Below are positions 9,520-19,584 of a stretch of 64,000 nucleotides of DNA, in pieces. The stretch lies in the NCBI RefSeq assembly GCF_003286085.1, contig NW_020825426.1:248001-312000 (forward strand), in the 5' to 3' direction. The notes below the pieces were generated by a model. That model was not told the DNA's origin, searched no databases, and worked only from the letters and a program-made list of their open reading frames with translations. The DNA comes from Drosophila persimilis (taxonomy: Eukaryota; Arthropoda; Insecta; Diptera; Drosophilidae). Position 1 is the stretch's first letter. Every line of letters begins with the position of its first letter. The position numbers and the translations under genes were made by a program.

Positions 9520-12500
9520 TCAAAAGTAGTCAGAGTAGTAGCTATCGTAGTCGTCTAGGATATCCGCTATCTCGTCGTCAACTGAATCGTCGTCCGTCCA
9601 CTGGTCGTCGCCATCGTCGCTGAGTGCTTCGCAGTCCATATCAGAGTCCTCCGATACGGCTGCGGCGTCAGGTTGTGAATTGGCGGCGGGCCTTGTAGGT
9701 GTTGGTGCTGCTTCTGGTGCTGCTGCTGGAGTCTGTGTTCGAGGATTGACCGCTGCTGAGCCACTGCCCTTTGACTCCGTCAGGCTTGCAATTAGTATGG
9801 TAAGCTCTTGCAGTCTTTTCTCCAAGTTTTCTATTTTGACGGCGTACTCTTTTAAGGTTTCCACACACTTGCCATCGCATTGGATGGCTGGCTGCTGCTG
9901 ATGCTGGGGATTTATCGGCGTCTGGAAACGATTTGGAGTTGGCTGCACCCGTTGATCGCGCTGGCATTGGCGCCCCTTGGCCTGTGGCTGGGAATGATGG
10001 CCGCGATGCTGGTGCTGCTGCTGGTGCTGCCGACCCAAATTGTGACCGCGCTGCTGCTGTTTTTGTTTTTGTTGATGCTGCTGCTCTTCCCTTAGCTTTT
10101 CCTGGAACTTGGCCAAATGATTTTCGGCCGGATTGGCTTGCGCACCTCGGCTATACAAGGGCCTGCGGGTGGTGGGCGTTGCTGCTGCTGCTGCAGCTGG
10201 TGTTGGTGCTGCTTTGGCCCCCTGTTTGCCGCTTGAATGCTGCTGTTGGTGTTGGTGTTGTGGCCGCTTCTTTTGTGATGACTGCTGCTGCTTGGGGGCG
10301 GGGATATGAGGCTGCTGTTGTTGGGAAGGACGACGACTGCTCGTCGGCTGTTGCCGTTCTGCCGCTCGTGGCTGCTGCTGCTGCTCAGCATTCCCAGACC
10401 GCAACACCCTGCTGTAGGAGGGCCTGCCATTGCCTCTGGTGCCTGTGTTTGCTGTCTGCTGTTGTTGTTGCTGGGATTGGCGACTCGGCTGCTGAGTTTG
10501 TGGGCGTTGTTGGTCAGTTGGCTGCTGTGGCTGCTGGCGTTGCTGTTGATACTGCTGCCTCTGCTGCTCAGCGATGATCCGGTTTGCCCTTAACTGGCTG
10601 CGAGCCTTTTTGTAGGCGGCACATCCCTTGTAGCAGCTCACGTGCTTGCCGCTACAGTTGGCGCATTTGGGATCCTCCTGCCTGGGTTTCCTGCATGCTG
10701 TTGTGGGGTGATCTCCTGCGCATTTCATGCACTTGTATGGCCGTCTGCAGTAGTTTTTTGTGTGCCCAAACTCCTGGCACCGATGGCATTGAGCTGGATC
10801 GCGTGGCTTGGCCTGTCTCACTATGGAGACGCATTGATTGGCCAGGTTTTTAATGTCCAGAATTGCCTCATGGCCGCCATCCGCCTTGGGCTGAATTTCA
10901 ACCTCAAAAATATTTAGAGGCCTTCCATTAAAACGGTGTTTTAATCCTCGGATAAACCTCGCAGTAAATCCGAGTCGTTCAAGCTCCTCAGAGATCCAGC
11001 TGCTGGGCGTGGTGTGGTGTAAGTGTCGCACTATTACACGATAGCCCCTTTCGCTGCGCGGCTGGTGTGTGTGCAATTGGGTGCTGTCTTCAGCTAGGGC
11101 GTTCTGAATGGCGTTGTATGTTATAATGTCGTCACAGTGGACTCTAAGTCCACTGTTGGCCATCGATTTCGTTGTGAATTTCCCCACGTTCGGATTTGTT
11201 GTCAATTTGTTAATCAGGGGTAAAATTGCAGGCACCAGGGGCAGGAAGATTGTTGGGACCTTGGTGCTGCGTAATGACTGTTGGACGGGCGTTATATTTA
11301 TGGTAATGTCTGGCTGATGTTGCGGCTGATGGTTTTCCGTTTCCATCTGTTGGCTTTCAGCCTCTATCCTTTCGGGCTCCCTATGTTGGACCTCCGGAAC
11401 CGGAACCACACTATTTGACGGTGTGCGTATTTGCCCAGCATCTGACTCCATCTGCCGGGTCTCATGATGCAGCCTTTTCGCGAATTGGCTCTTGAACATG
11501 GGCGTGTCCAGAGTGAGGCAGGTGAAGTCATCGTCATCTGTATCCGTTTCGATCGCCGCGCATCTTCTTTTGAGCGGCGAGCGAAACGAATTAGTAGTCA
11601 ATTTATCCTTTGATATAGGGGTAATGGGCAGGGGCGAGGGCATTTCATTGGCCAGTAGCGGGGGAACGCTAATTAGCCATTCCTTTACCAGTTGTGTTCT
11701 GGTACTAGGCCTTGTTTGTATATTTTGTTCGTCCGCCTGAGTCAGAGTAGGCAGCAAGCATTTTCTGCTTCTGCTAGAATTATTGCGTTCAGCTGTCGTC
11801 AAACTTTGTTGCTGTTGCTGGTCATTGTTTTTCTGTGTGCCGTTTACAGTTTCGGCATAAGTCAGTGTGTTTGTCTTTGTTTTGTTATTGGCGTAGGTCA
11901 GGCTAGCTTCGTTCTTGTATGTGTTTGTGTTTTGGTTCGGCGGGAGAGAGCAAGCATCTCTCTTTTTGTCATAAGTGTGTGAGTGCATGTTTGGCGGCAA
12001 ACGCTTTGGGGCTTGATGTGACGAGCCTCCGTTTTGATTGTGCGCCGAGGGTTCGGCTGCCGAGAGAGCGCAAGCGTCGCTCTCTCTGATGCTTGTGTGA
12101 GTTGTTTGATTGTTATTGTTTTCGCTAATGTTTTGGCGCGAAAACATATGGGCATAACATTTGTTCTTGTTTTGTTTATGTGCACTTAAATGCTCTTTGG
12201 TAAGAGCGAAAGCGCCGCTATTTTTGGAACCCGTTGCACTTTCGCTGGGAACTATTTTTGTCTGCGTGTTTGTACGTGTATTTGATGGCGGTTTTTCTTG
12301 TATGTTGGCGTCTGTTTTTGGTGGGATTGGCGGGTATTTTCTAACATATAAACCCCTGTCCACGAAACGACGCTCGAACTCCAGCACCGTAGCTCCCAAG
12401 GAGCTCAGGGTACTCTCTGGCGAGTCCGTCTCCAACTCGGCCAGATCCGCATCCCCCTCTGAGTCGAACATTGGTTCGAAGAGGGAAGCATTTGCGGAGG

Positions 12501-12645
12501 GGTTCCCTCCCAGGGGCCTGGTCGATATGACGGCAGAACTTATTTGAGTAACGCACTCACCACCCGCTTCGGCTCTTGCCGAGTTGTCCGTAGCATCCAT
12601 AACATCCATTTTGTTGGTCGTCAGATTTGGAGCAAGTGCGTCCAT
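9520..12645 (-). CDS. gag: Gag of A3, complete
   Basis: 1041 aa with the same domain order as A2: disordered N-terminus, core, three CCHC knuckles, Gln-rich stretch, coiled coil, acidic tail. It differs from A2 by small in-frame indels in Gln codons and by replacements such as ETLKEYAVKIENLEKRL in the coiled coil. It shares with A1 the form RSQLRANRIIAEQ just after the zinc knuckles. ATG at 12645, double TGA stop. The C-terminal form is closest to A6. No frameshift or internal stop. Confidence 0.92.
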   Translation of the reverse strand: MDALAPNLTTNKMDVMDATDNSARAEAGGECVTQISSAVISTRPLGGNPSANASLFEPMFDSEGDADLAELETDSPESTLSSLGATVLEFERRFVDRGLYVRKYPPIPPKTDANIQEKPPSNTRTNTQTKIVPSESATGSKNSGAFALTKEHLSAHKQNKNKCYAHMFSRQNISENNNNQTTHTSIRESDACALSAAEPSAHNQNGGSSHQAPKRLPPNMHSHTYDKKRDACSLPPNQNTNTYKNEASLTYANNKTKTNTLTYAETVNGTQKNNDQQQQQSLTTAERNNSSRSRKCLLPTLTQADEQNIQTRPSTRTQLVKEWLISVPPLLANEMPSPLPITPISKDKLTTNSFRSPLKRRCAAIETDTDDDDFTCLTLDTPMFKSQFAKRLHHETRQMESDAGQIRTPSNSVVPVPEVQHREPERIEAESQQMETENHQPQHQPDITINITPVQQSLRSTKVPTIFLPLVPAILPLINKLTTNPNVGKFTTKSMANSGLRVHCDDIITYNAIQNALAEDSTQLHTHQPRSERGYRVIVRHLHHTTPSSWISEELERLGFTARFIRGLKHRFNGRPLNIFEVEIQPKADGGHEAILDIKNLANQCVSIVRQAKPRDPAQCHRCQEFGHTKNYCRRPYKCMKCAGDHPTTACRKPRQEDPKCANCSGKHVSCYKGCAAYKKARSQLRANRIIAEQQRQQYQQQRQQPQQPTDQQRPQTQQPSRQSQQQQQQTANTGTRGNGRPSYSRVLRSGNAEQQQQPRAAERQQPTSSRRPSQQQQPHIPAPKQQQSSQKKRPQHQHQQQHSSGKQGAKAAPTPAAAAAATPTTRRPLYSRGAQANPAENHLAKFQEKLREEQQHQQKQKQQQRGHNLGRQHQQQHQHRGHHSQPQAKGRQCQRDQRVQPTPNRFQTPINPQHQQQPAIQCDGKCVETLKEYAVKIENLEKRLQELTILIASLTESKGSGSAAVNPRTQTPAAAPEAAPTPTRPAANSQPDAAAVSEDSDMDCEALSDDGDDQWTDDDSVDDEIADILDDYDSYYSDYF

Positions 12646-12884
12646 TTGGTGGCCTGGTCCAGGTACTCAGTAGCTTGCTTTTCCTCTTTCCTCAGTTGGG
12701 TTTATTGGCTTCACTATTACGGCACGGTTACAGATGATTATATTGCATTATTTGCAATTATTTGGCACATATTGTTTATTTAGTTTTCATTTAATTTAAT
12801 CCCGGTTTAAACATGTATTTTATTACATTTAAAGTTCCACATAAAACAACAAAAAACACAAGTCACTTTTTTTTTTTTTTTTTT

Positions 12885-14547
12885 CGATGTAATTAGATGC
12901 GCGTGCACGCCTACGATGCGCACACTCGCCCGCCAGCTTTGCTACTGGCGGAGTTTATTTCCAGCTTTTCTTATTACCATTACTTCGGCAATTTACATTT
13001 AAGCTTAACTTACAACAATGATGTGATTTTTAAAATTGGCGGGCAATTGACATTAACATTACATTAACATTAACATCTACAGACATGTTTACATTCTATC
13101 AGTATTACAGTCTGGTAGCCCTATTTTGACATTCGCAATTATTGACGTACATTTATACAAACAAAGAGATAAGTATTGGACAAATTGCAACATTAATGAC
13201 ATTTATAGACTAATTTAATTCTATTTATTTTCTATTTCAGGTACTGGAGGATCATCGTCGTCGTCTGGAGCAGTGTGGATGGCACAGGGCGCATCCGCCT
13301 CAGCGCTGGATGTGCACGTGTGTGTGATGCGGCAGATCGCGCATCTGCGGCATCAGAATTGGCAGAGGCTGGATCCAGGAGTTGGCGTGAATGGAGATGG
13401 AGTTTGATGAGCGACTCTGGTCCGGCCGCCCACGTTGCCTCTACCTGGAGAACTGGAGATTGACACTGGTCCGGCCAATCGGGGTGCGATGACCAGTGGA
13501 AATGGCCGCAGTGGAGATGGCCGCATATGAGTGCGGATTGGCTGCATCCGAGTGGCTGCTGGTCCGGCCACCCAGGATGCACTGTCGATGTGGATGTAGA
13601 TGGAGCGCTGGCCAAGTCATCTGTATTGTCTGGCCTCGTCGTTGGATTGCTGCTGCTGTTTTGTGATGGTGGTGGCGTGACGTCACGGCCATCGGTTGAC
13701 GGCAGCGTTGTCGGAGGGGCGTCCAAATTGGGCCCAACTTGCAACAAAATGTTGCGGTTGGTGGCGAGGCAGGTACTGGAGAGGCTGATCTGTGAGTGTA
13801 TTGACAGGTAAGTGTGATTAGTAGAAGTATTGGCTATTTTGTGTTGATGCGTGAATTGATGTTTTTTTTCTTCTTTTAGCGGCAGCCTGGATGTTGTTGG
13901 CGACGACGATAGGGCCTTCAAATTTCGCCCATTTGGCAGGAATTTGATGGCGAAATTGGTGTGGCAGCTGCTGGAGAGGCAGCTCTATCGGAGGCGTGGC
14001 AGGTACGTATATTTTGTGAGTGATTGGACCATTTTGTGTTGAACTGTGTATTGATGTTTTTCTTCTTTTTAGCGGCAGCCTGAGGACTGGGTGTTGTTGG
14101 CGACGGCGATAGGGCCTTCAAATTTCGCCCATTTGGCAGAAAGTGGATGGAGAATTTGGTATGGCAACTGCTGGAGAGGCAGCTCTATCGGAGGCGTGGC
14201 AGGTACTTATGTTTTATGTGTGTTTGGTCCATTTTGTGTTGATGTGTATATTGACGTCATTTTGGTTTGTTTACAGTGGCTGCTCTGGACCTGTGCGGTG
14301 GATTGTCAGGAGCGTCGTCAATAAATCCTAAAATGTCGTCCAATTGGCATCAGATGTGTGGTGTTGATGACGGGGCAGCTGCTGGAGGGGCAGATCTGTC
14401 GGAGGCGTGGCAGGTACGAGTGATTATTTTGAGTTTTGTCCATATTGTGTTGATGTGTGTATTGACGTCATTTTGTATTGTTTCAGTGGCTGCTCTGGAC
14501 TTGTGCGGTGGATTGTCAGGCTGCCTCAGGACCGACTTTTGGGCTCA
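12885..14547 (-). other. A4 3' UTR with four antisense intron-like modules
   Basis: Same layout as A2 at an offset of 10403. Intron-like segments on the + strand are at 13808-13879, 14003-14072, 14203-14276 and 14414-14486. Shared-loop hairpins are at 13411-13429, 13458-13480 and 13552-13571. The terminal hairpin is at about 12930-12951. A single-base difference from A2 (GCGG for GCAG near 13330) shows that the copy is very recent. Confidence 0.8.
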
Positions 14548-17500
14548 TCAAAAGTAGTCAGAGTAGTAGCTATCGTAGTCGTCTAGGATGTCCGCTATCT
14601 CGTCGTCAACTGAATCGTCGTCCGTCCACTGGTCGTCGCCATCGTCGCTGAGTGCTTCGCAGTCCATATCAGAGTCCTCCGATACGGCTGCGGCGTCAGG
14701 TTGTGAATTGGCGGCGGGCCTTGTAGGTGTTGGTGCTGCTTCTGGTGCTGCTGCTGGAGTCTGTGTTGGAGGATTGGCCGCTGCTGAGCCACTGCCCTTT
14801 GCTTCCGTCAGGCTTGCAATTAATGTGGTAAGTTCTTGCAGTTTTTTTTCTAAGTTTTCAATTTTGACGGCGTACTCTTTCAGGAGTCCCACACACTTGC
14901 CATCGCATTGGATGGCTGGCTGCTGCTGCTTATGCTGGGGATTTCTCGGCGTCTGGAAACGTTTTGGAGTTGGCTGCACCCGTTGATCGCGCTGGCATTG
15001 GCGCCCCTTGGCCTGTGGCTGGGAATGATGGCCGCGATGCTGGTGCTGCTGCTGGTGCTGCCGACCCAAATTGTGTCCGCGCTGCTGCTGTTTTTGTTCT
15101 TGTTGCTGCTGCTGCTCTTCCCTTAGATTTTGCTGGAACTTGGCCAAATGATTTGAAGCCGGATTGGCTTGCGCACCTCGGCTATACAAGGGCCTGCGGG
15201 TGTTGGGCGTTGCTGCTGCTGCTGCAGCTGGTGTTGGTGCTGCTTTGGCCCCCTGTTTGCCGCTTGAATGCTGCTGTTGGTGTTGGTGTTGTGGCCGCTT
15301 CTTTTGTGATGACTGCTGCTGCTTGGGGGCGGGGATATGAGGCTGCTGTTGTTGGGAAGGACGACGACTGCTCGTCGGCTGTTGCCGTTCTGCCGCTCGT
15401 GGCTGCTGCTGCTGCTCAGCATTCCCAGACCGCAACACCCTGCTGTAGGAGGGCCTGCCATTGCCTCTGGTGCCTGTGTTTGCTGTCTGCTGTTGTTGTT
15501 GCTGGGATTGGGATTGGCGACTCGGCTGCTGAGTTTGAGGGCGTTGTTGGTCAGTTGGCTGCTGTGGCTGCTGGCGTTGCTGTTGGTACTGCTGCCTTTG
15601 CTGCTCAGCGATGAGCCGGTTTGCCCTTAGATGGCTGCGGGCCTTTTTGTAGGCGGGACATCCCTTGTAGCAGCTCACGTGCTTGCCGCTACAATTCGCG
15701 CATTTAGGATCCTCCTGCCTGGGTTTCCTGCATGCTGTTGTGGGGTGATCTCCTGCGCATTTCATGCACTTGTATGGCCGTCTGCAGTAGTTTTTTGTGT
15801 GCCCAAACTCCTGGCACCGATGGCATTGAGCTGGATCGCGTGGCTTGGCCTGTCTCACTATGGAGACGCATTGATTGGCCAGGTTTTTAATGTCCAGAAT
15901 TGCCTCATGGCCGCCATCCGCCTTGGGCTGAATTTCAACCTCAAAAATATTTAGAGGCCTTCCATTAAAACGGTGTTTTAATCCTCGGATAAACCTCGCA
16001 GTAAATCCGAGTCGTTCAAGCTCCTCAGAGATCCAGCTGCTGGGCGTGGTGTGGTGTAAGTGTCGCACTATTACACGATAGCCCCTTTCGCTGCGCGGCT
16101 GGTGTGTGTGCAATTGGGTGCTGTCTTCAGCTAGGGCGTTCTGAATGGCGTTGTATGTTATAATGTCGTCACAGTGGACTCTAAGTCCACTGTTGGCCAT
16201 CGATTTCGTTGTGAATTTCCCCACGTTCGGATTTGTTGTCAATTTGTTAATCAGGGGTAAAATTGCAGGCACCAGGGGCAGGAAGATTGTTGGGACCTTG
16301 GTGCTGCGTAATGACGGTTGGACTGGCGTTATATTTATGCTAATGTCTGGCTGATGTTGCGGCTGATGATTGTCCGTTTCCATCTGTTGGCTTTCAGCCT
16401 CTATCCTTTGGGGCTCCCTATGTTGGACCTCCAGAACCGGAACCACACTATTTGACGGTGTGCGTATTTGCCCAGCATCTGACTCCATCTGCCGGGTCTC
16501 ATGATGCAGCCTTTTCGCGAATTGGCTCTTGAACATGGGCGTGTCCAGAGTGAGGCAGGTGAAGTCATCGTCATCTGTATCCGTTTCGATCGCCGCGCAT
16601 CTTCTTTTGAGCGGCGAGCGAAACGAATTTGTAGTCAATTTATCCTTTGCTATAGGGGTAAGGGGCAGGGGCGAGGGCATTTCATTGGCCAGTAGCGGGG
16701 GAACGCTAATTAGCCATTCCTTTACCAGTTTTGTTCTGGTACTAGGCCTTGTCTGAGTATTATGCTCGTCCGCCTGAGTCAGAGTGGGCAGCAAGCATTT
16801 TCTGCTTCTGCTAGAATTATTGCGTTCAGCTGTCGTCAAACTTTGTTGCTGTTGCTGGTCATTGTTTTTCTGTGTGCCGTTTATGGTTTCGGCATAAGTC
16901 AGTGTGTTTGTCTTTGTTTTGTTATTGGCGTAGGTCAGGCTAGCTTCGTTCTTGTATGTGTTTGTGTTTTGGTTCGGCGGGAGAGAGCAAGCATCTCTCT
17001 TTTTGTCATAAGTGTGTGAGTGCATGTTTGGCGGCAAACGCTTTGGGGCTTGATGTGACGAGCCTCCGTTTTGATTGTGCGCCGAGGGTTCGGCTGCCGA
17101 GAGAGCGCAAGCGTCGCTCTCTCTGATGCTTGTGTGAGTTGTTTGATTGTTTTTGTTTTCGCTAATGTTTTGGCGCGAAAACATATGGGCATAACATTTG
17201 TTCTTGTTATGTTTATGTGCACTTAAATGCTCTTTGGTAAGAGCGAAAGCGCCGCTATTTTGGGAACCCGTTGCACTTTCGCTGGGAACTATTTTTGTCT
17301 GCGTGTTTGTACGTGTATTTGATGGCGGTTTTTCTTGTATGTTGGCGTCTGTTTTTGGTGGGATTGGCGGGTATTTTCTAACATATAAACCCCTGTCCAC
17401 GAAACGACGCTCGAACTCCAGCACCGTAGCTCCCAAGGAGCTCAGGGTACTCTCTGGCGAGTCCGTCTCCAACTCAGCCAGATCCGCATCCCCCTCTGAG

Positions 17501-17682
17501 TCGAACATTGGTTCGAAGAGGGAAGCATTTGCGGAGGGGTTCCCTCCCAGGGGCCTGGTCGATATGACGGCAGAACTTATTTGAGTAACGCACTCACCAC
17601 CCGCTTCGGCTCTTGCCGAGTTGTCCGTAGCATCCATAACATCCATTTTGTTGGTCGTCAGATTTGGAGCAAGTGCGTCCAT
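14548..17682 (-). CDS. gag: Gag of A4, complete
   Basis: 1044 aa, intact. The C-terminal half is the same as in A2. The N-terminal half carries its own variants, for example ETINGTQKNN and DEHNTQTRPSTRTKL. The zinc knuckles and acidic tail are unchanged. It is the likely source, or sister, of A5, which has the same protein apart from a one-base insertion. ATG at 17682. Confidence 0.92.
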   Translation of the reverse strand: MDALAPNLTTNKMDVMDATDNSARAEAGGECVTQISSAVISTRPLGGNPSANASLFEPMFDSEGDADLAELETDSPESTLSSLGATVLEFERRFVDRGLYVRKYPPIPPKTDANIQEKPPSNTRTNTQTKIVPSESATGSQNSGAFALTKEHLSAHKHNKNKCYAHMFSRQNISENKNNQTTHTSIRESDACALSAAEPSAHNQNGGSSHQAPKRLPPNMHSHTYDKKRDACSLPPNQNTNTYKNEASLTYANNKTKTNTLTYAETINGTQKNNDQQQQQSLTTAERNNSSRSRKCLLPTLTQADEHNTQTRPSTRTKLVKEWLISVPPLLANEMPSPLPLTPIAKDKLTTNSFRSPLKRRCAAIETDTDDDDFTCLTLDTPMFKSQFAKRLHHETRQMESDAGQIRTPSNSVVPVLEVQHREPQRIEAESQQMETDNHQPQHQPDISINITPVQPSLRSTKVPTIFLPLVPAILPLINKLTTNPNVGKFTTKSMANSGLRVHCDDIITYNAIQNALAEDSTQLHTHQPRSERGYRVIVRHLHHTTPSSWISEELERLGFTARFIRGLKHRFNGRPLNIFEVEIQPKADGGHEAILDIKNLANQCVSIVRQAKPRDPAQCHRCQEFGHTKNYCRRPYKCMKCAGDHPTTACRKPRQEDPKCANCSGKHVSCYKGCPAYKKARSHLRANRLIAEQQRQQYQQQRQQPQQPTDQQRPQTQQPSRQSQSQQQQQQTANTGTRGNGRPSYSRVLRSGNAEQQQQPRAAERQQPTSSRRPSQQQQPHIPAPKQQQSSQKKRPQHQHQQQHSSGKQGAKAAPTPAAAAAATPNTRRPLYSRGAQANPASNHLAKFQQNLREEQQQQQEQKQQQRGHNLGRQHQQQHQHRGHHSQPQAKGRQCQRDQRVQPTPKRFQTPRNPQHKQQQPAIQCDGKCVGLLKEYAVKIENLEKKLQELTTLIASLTEAKGSGSAAANPPTQTPAAAPEAAPTPTRPAANSQPDAAAVSEDSDMDCEALSDDGDDQWTDDDSVDDEIADILDDYDSYYSDYF

Positions 17683-17921
17683 TTGGTGGCCTGGTCCAGG
17701 TACTCAGTAGCTTGCTTTTCCTCTTTCCTCAGTTGGGTTTATTGGCTTCACTATTACGGCACGGTTACAGATGATTATATTGCATTATTTGCAATTATTT
17801 GGCACATATTGTTTATTTAGTTTTCATTTAATTTAATCCCGGTTTAAACATGTATTTTATTACATTTAAAGTTCCACATAAAACAACAAAAAACACAAGT
17901 CACTTTTTTTTTTTTTTTTTT

Positions 17922-19584
17922 CGATGTAATTAGATGCGCGTGCACGCCTACGATGCGCACACTCGCCCGCCAGCTTTGCTACTGGCGGAGTTTATTTCCA
18001 GCTTTTCTTATTACCATTACTTCGGCAATTTACATTTAAGCTTAACTTACAACAATGATGTGATTTTTAAAATTGGCGGGCAATTGACATTAACATTACA
18101 TTAACATTAACATCTACAGACATGTTTACATTCTATCAGTATTACAGTCTGGTAGCCCTATTTTGACATTCGCAATTATTGACGTACATTTATACAAACA
18201 AAGAGATAAGTATTGGACAAATTGCAACATTAATGACATTTATAGACTAATTTAATTCTATTTATTTTCTATTTCAGGTACTGGAGGATCATCGTCGTCG
18301 TCTGGAGCAGTGTGGATGGCACAGGGCGCATCCGCCTCAGCGCTGGATGTGCACGTGTGTGTGATGCGGCAGATCGCGCATCTGCGGCATCAGAATTGGC
18401 AGAGGCTGGATCCAGGAGTTGGCGTGAATGGAGATGGAGTTTGATGAGCGACTCTGGTCCGGCCGCCCACGTTGCCTCTACCTGGAGAACTGGAGATTGA
18501 CACTGGTCCGGCCAATCGGGGTGCGATGACCAGTGGAAATGGCCGCAGTGGAGATGGCCGCATATGAGTGCGGATTGGCTGCATCCGAGTGGCTGCTGGT
18601 CCGGCCACCCAGGATGCACTGTCGATGTGGATGTAGATGGAGCGCTGGCCAAGTCATCTGTATTGTCTGGCCTCGTCGTTGGATTGCTGCTGCTGTTTTG
18701 TGATGGTGGTGGCGTGACGTCACGGCCATCGGTTGACGGCAGCGTTGTCGGAGGGGCGTCCAAATTGGGCCCAACTTGCAACAAAATGTTGCGGTTGGTG
18801 GCGAGGCAGGTACTGGAGAGGCTGATCTGTGAGTGTATTGACAGGTAAGTGTGATTAGTAGAAGTATTGGCTATTTTGTGTTGATGCGTGAATTGATGTT
18901 TTTTTTCTTCTTTTAGCGGCAGCCTGGATGTTGTTGGCGACGACGATAGGGCCTTCAAATTTCGCCCATTTGGCAGGAATTTGATGGCGAAATTGGTGTG
19001 GCAGCTGCTGGAGAGGCAGCTCTATCGGAGGCGTGGCAGGTACGTATATTTTGTGAGTGATTGGACCATTTTGTGTTGAACTGTGTATTGATGTTTTTCT
19101 TCTTTTTAGCGGCAGCCTGAGGACTGGGTGTTGTTGGCGACGGCGATAGGGCCTTCAAATTTCGCCCATTTGGCAGAAAGTGGATGGAGAATTTGGTATG
19201 GCAACTGCTGGAGAGGCAGCTCTATCGGAGGCGTGGCAGGTACTTATGTTTTATGTGTGTTTGGTCCATTTTGTGTTGATGTGTATATTGACGTCATTTT
19301 GGTTTGTTTACAGTGGCTGCTCTGGACCTGTGCGGTGGATTGTCAGGAGCGTCGTCAATAAATCCTAAAATGTCGTCCAATTGGCATCAGATGTGTGGTG
19401 TTGATGACGGGGCAGCTGCTGGAGGGGCAGATCTGTCGGAGGCGTGGCAGGTACGAGTGATTATTTTGAGTTTTGTCCATATTGTGTTGATGTGTGTATT
19501 GACGTCATTTTGTATTGTTTCAGTGGCTGCTCTGGACTTGTGCGGTGGATTGTCAGGCTGCCTCAGGACCGACTTTTGGGCTCA
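17922..19584 (-). other. A5 3' UTR with four antisense intron-like modules
   Basis: A copy of the A4 3' UTR at an offset of 5037. Intron-like segments are at 18845-18916, 19040-19109, 19240-19313 and 19451-19523. Shared-loop hairpins are at 18448-18466, 18495-18517 and 18589-18608. Confidence 0.8.

Larger units (their letters stand above)
7501..12866 (-). mobile_element. Element A3, full-length Gag-only telomeric retrotransposon
   Basis: T19 tail (7501-7519) to the conserved 5' end at 12866, 5.37 kb, the longest A copy. The extra length over A2 lies mainly in the 3' UTR, which has six antisense intron-like modules against four in A2. 5' UTR 12646-12866. The gag frame is intact. Confidence 0.9.
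12867..17903 (-). mobile_element. Element A4, full-length Gag-only telomeric retrotransposon
   Basis: T18 tail (12867-12884) to 17903, 5037 bp. Its 3' UTR and the 3' half of gag align with A2 at a constant offset of 10403, and the whole element aligns with A5 at an offset of 5037. 5' UTR 17683-17903. Confidence 0.9.
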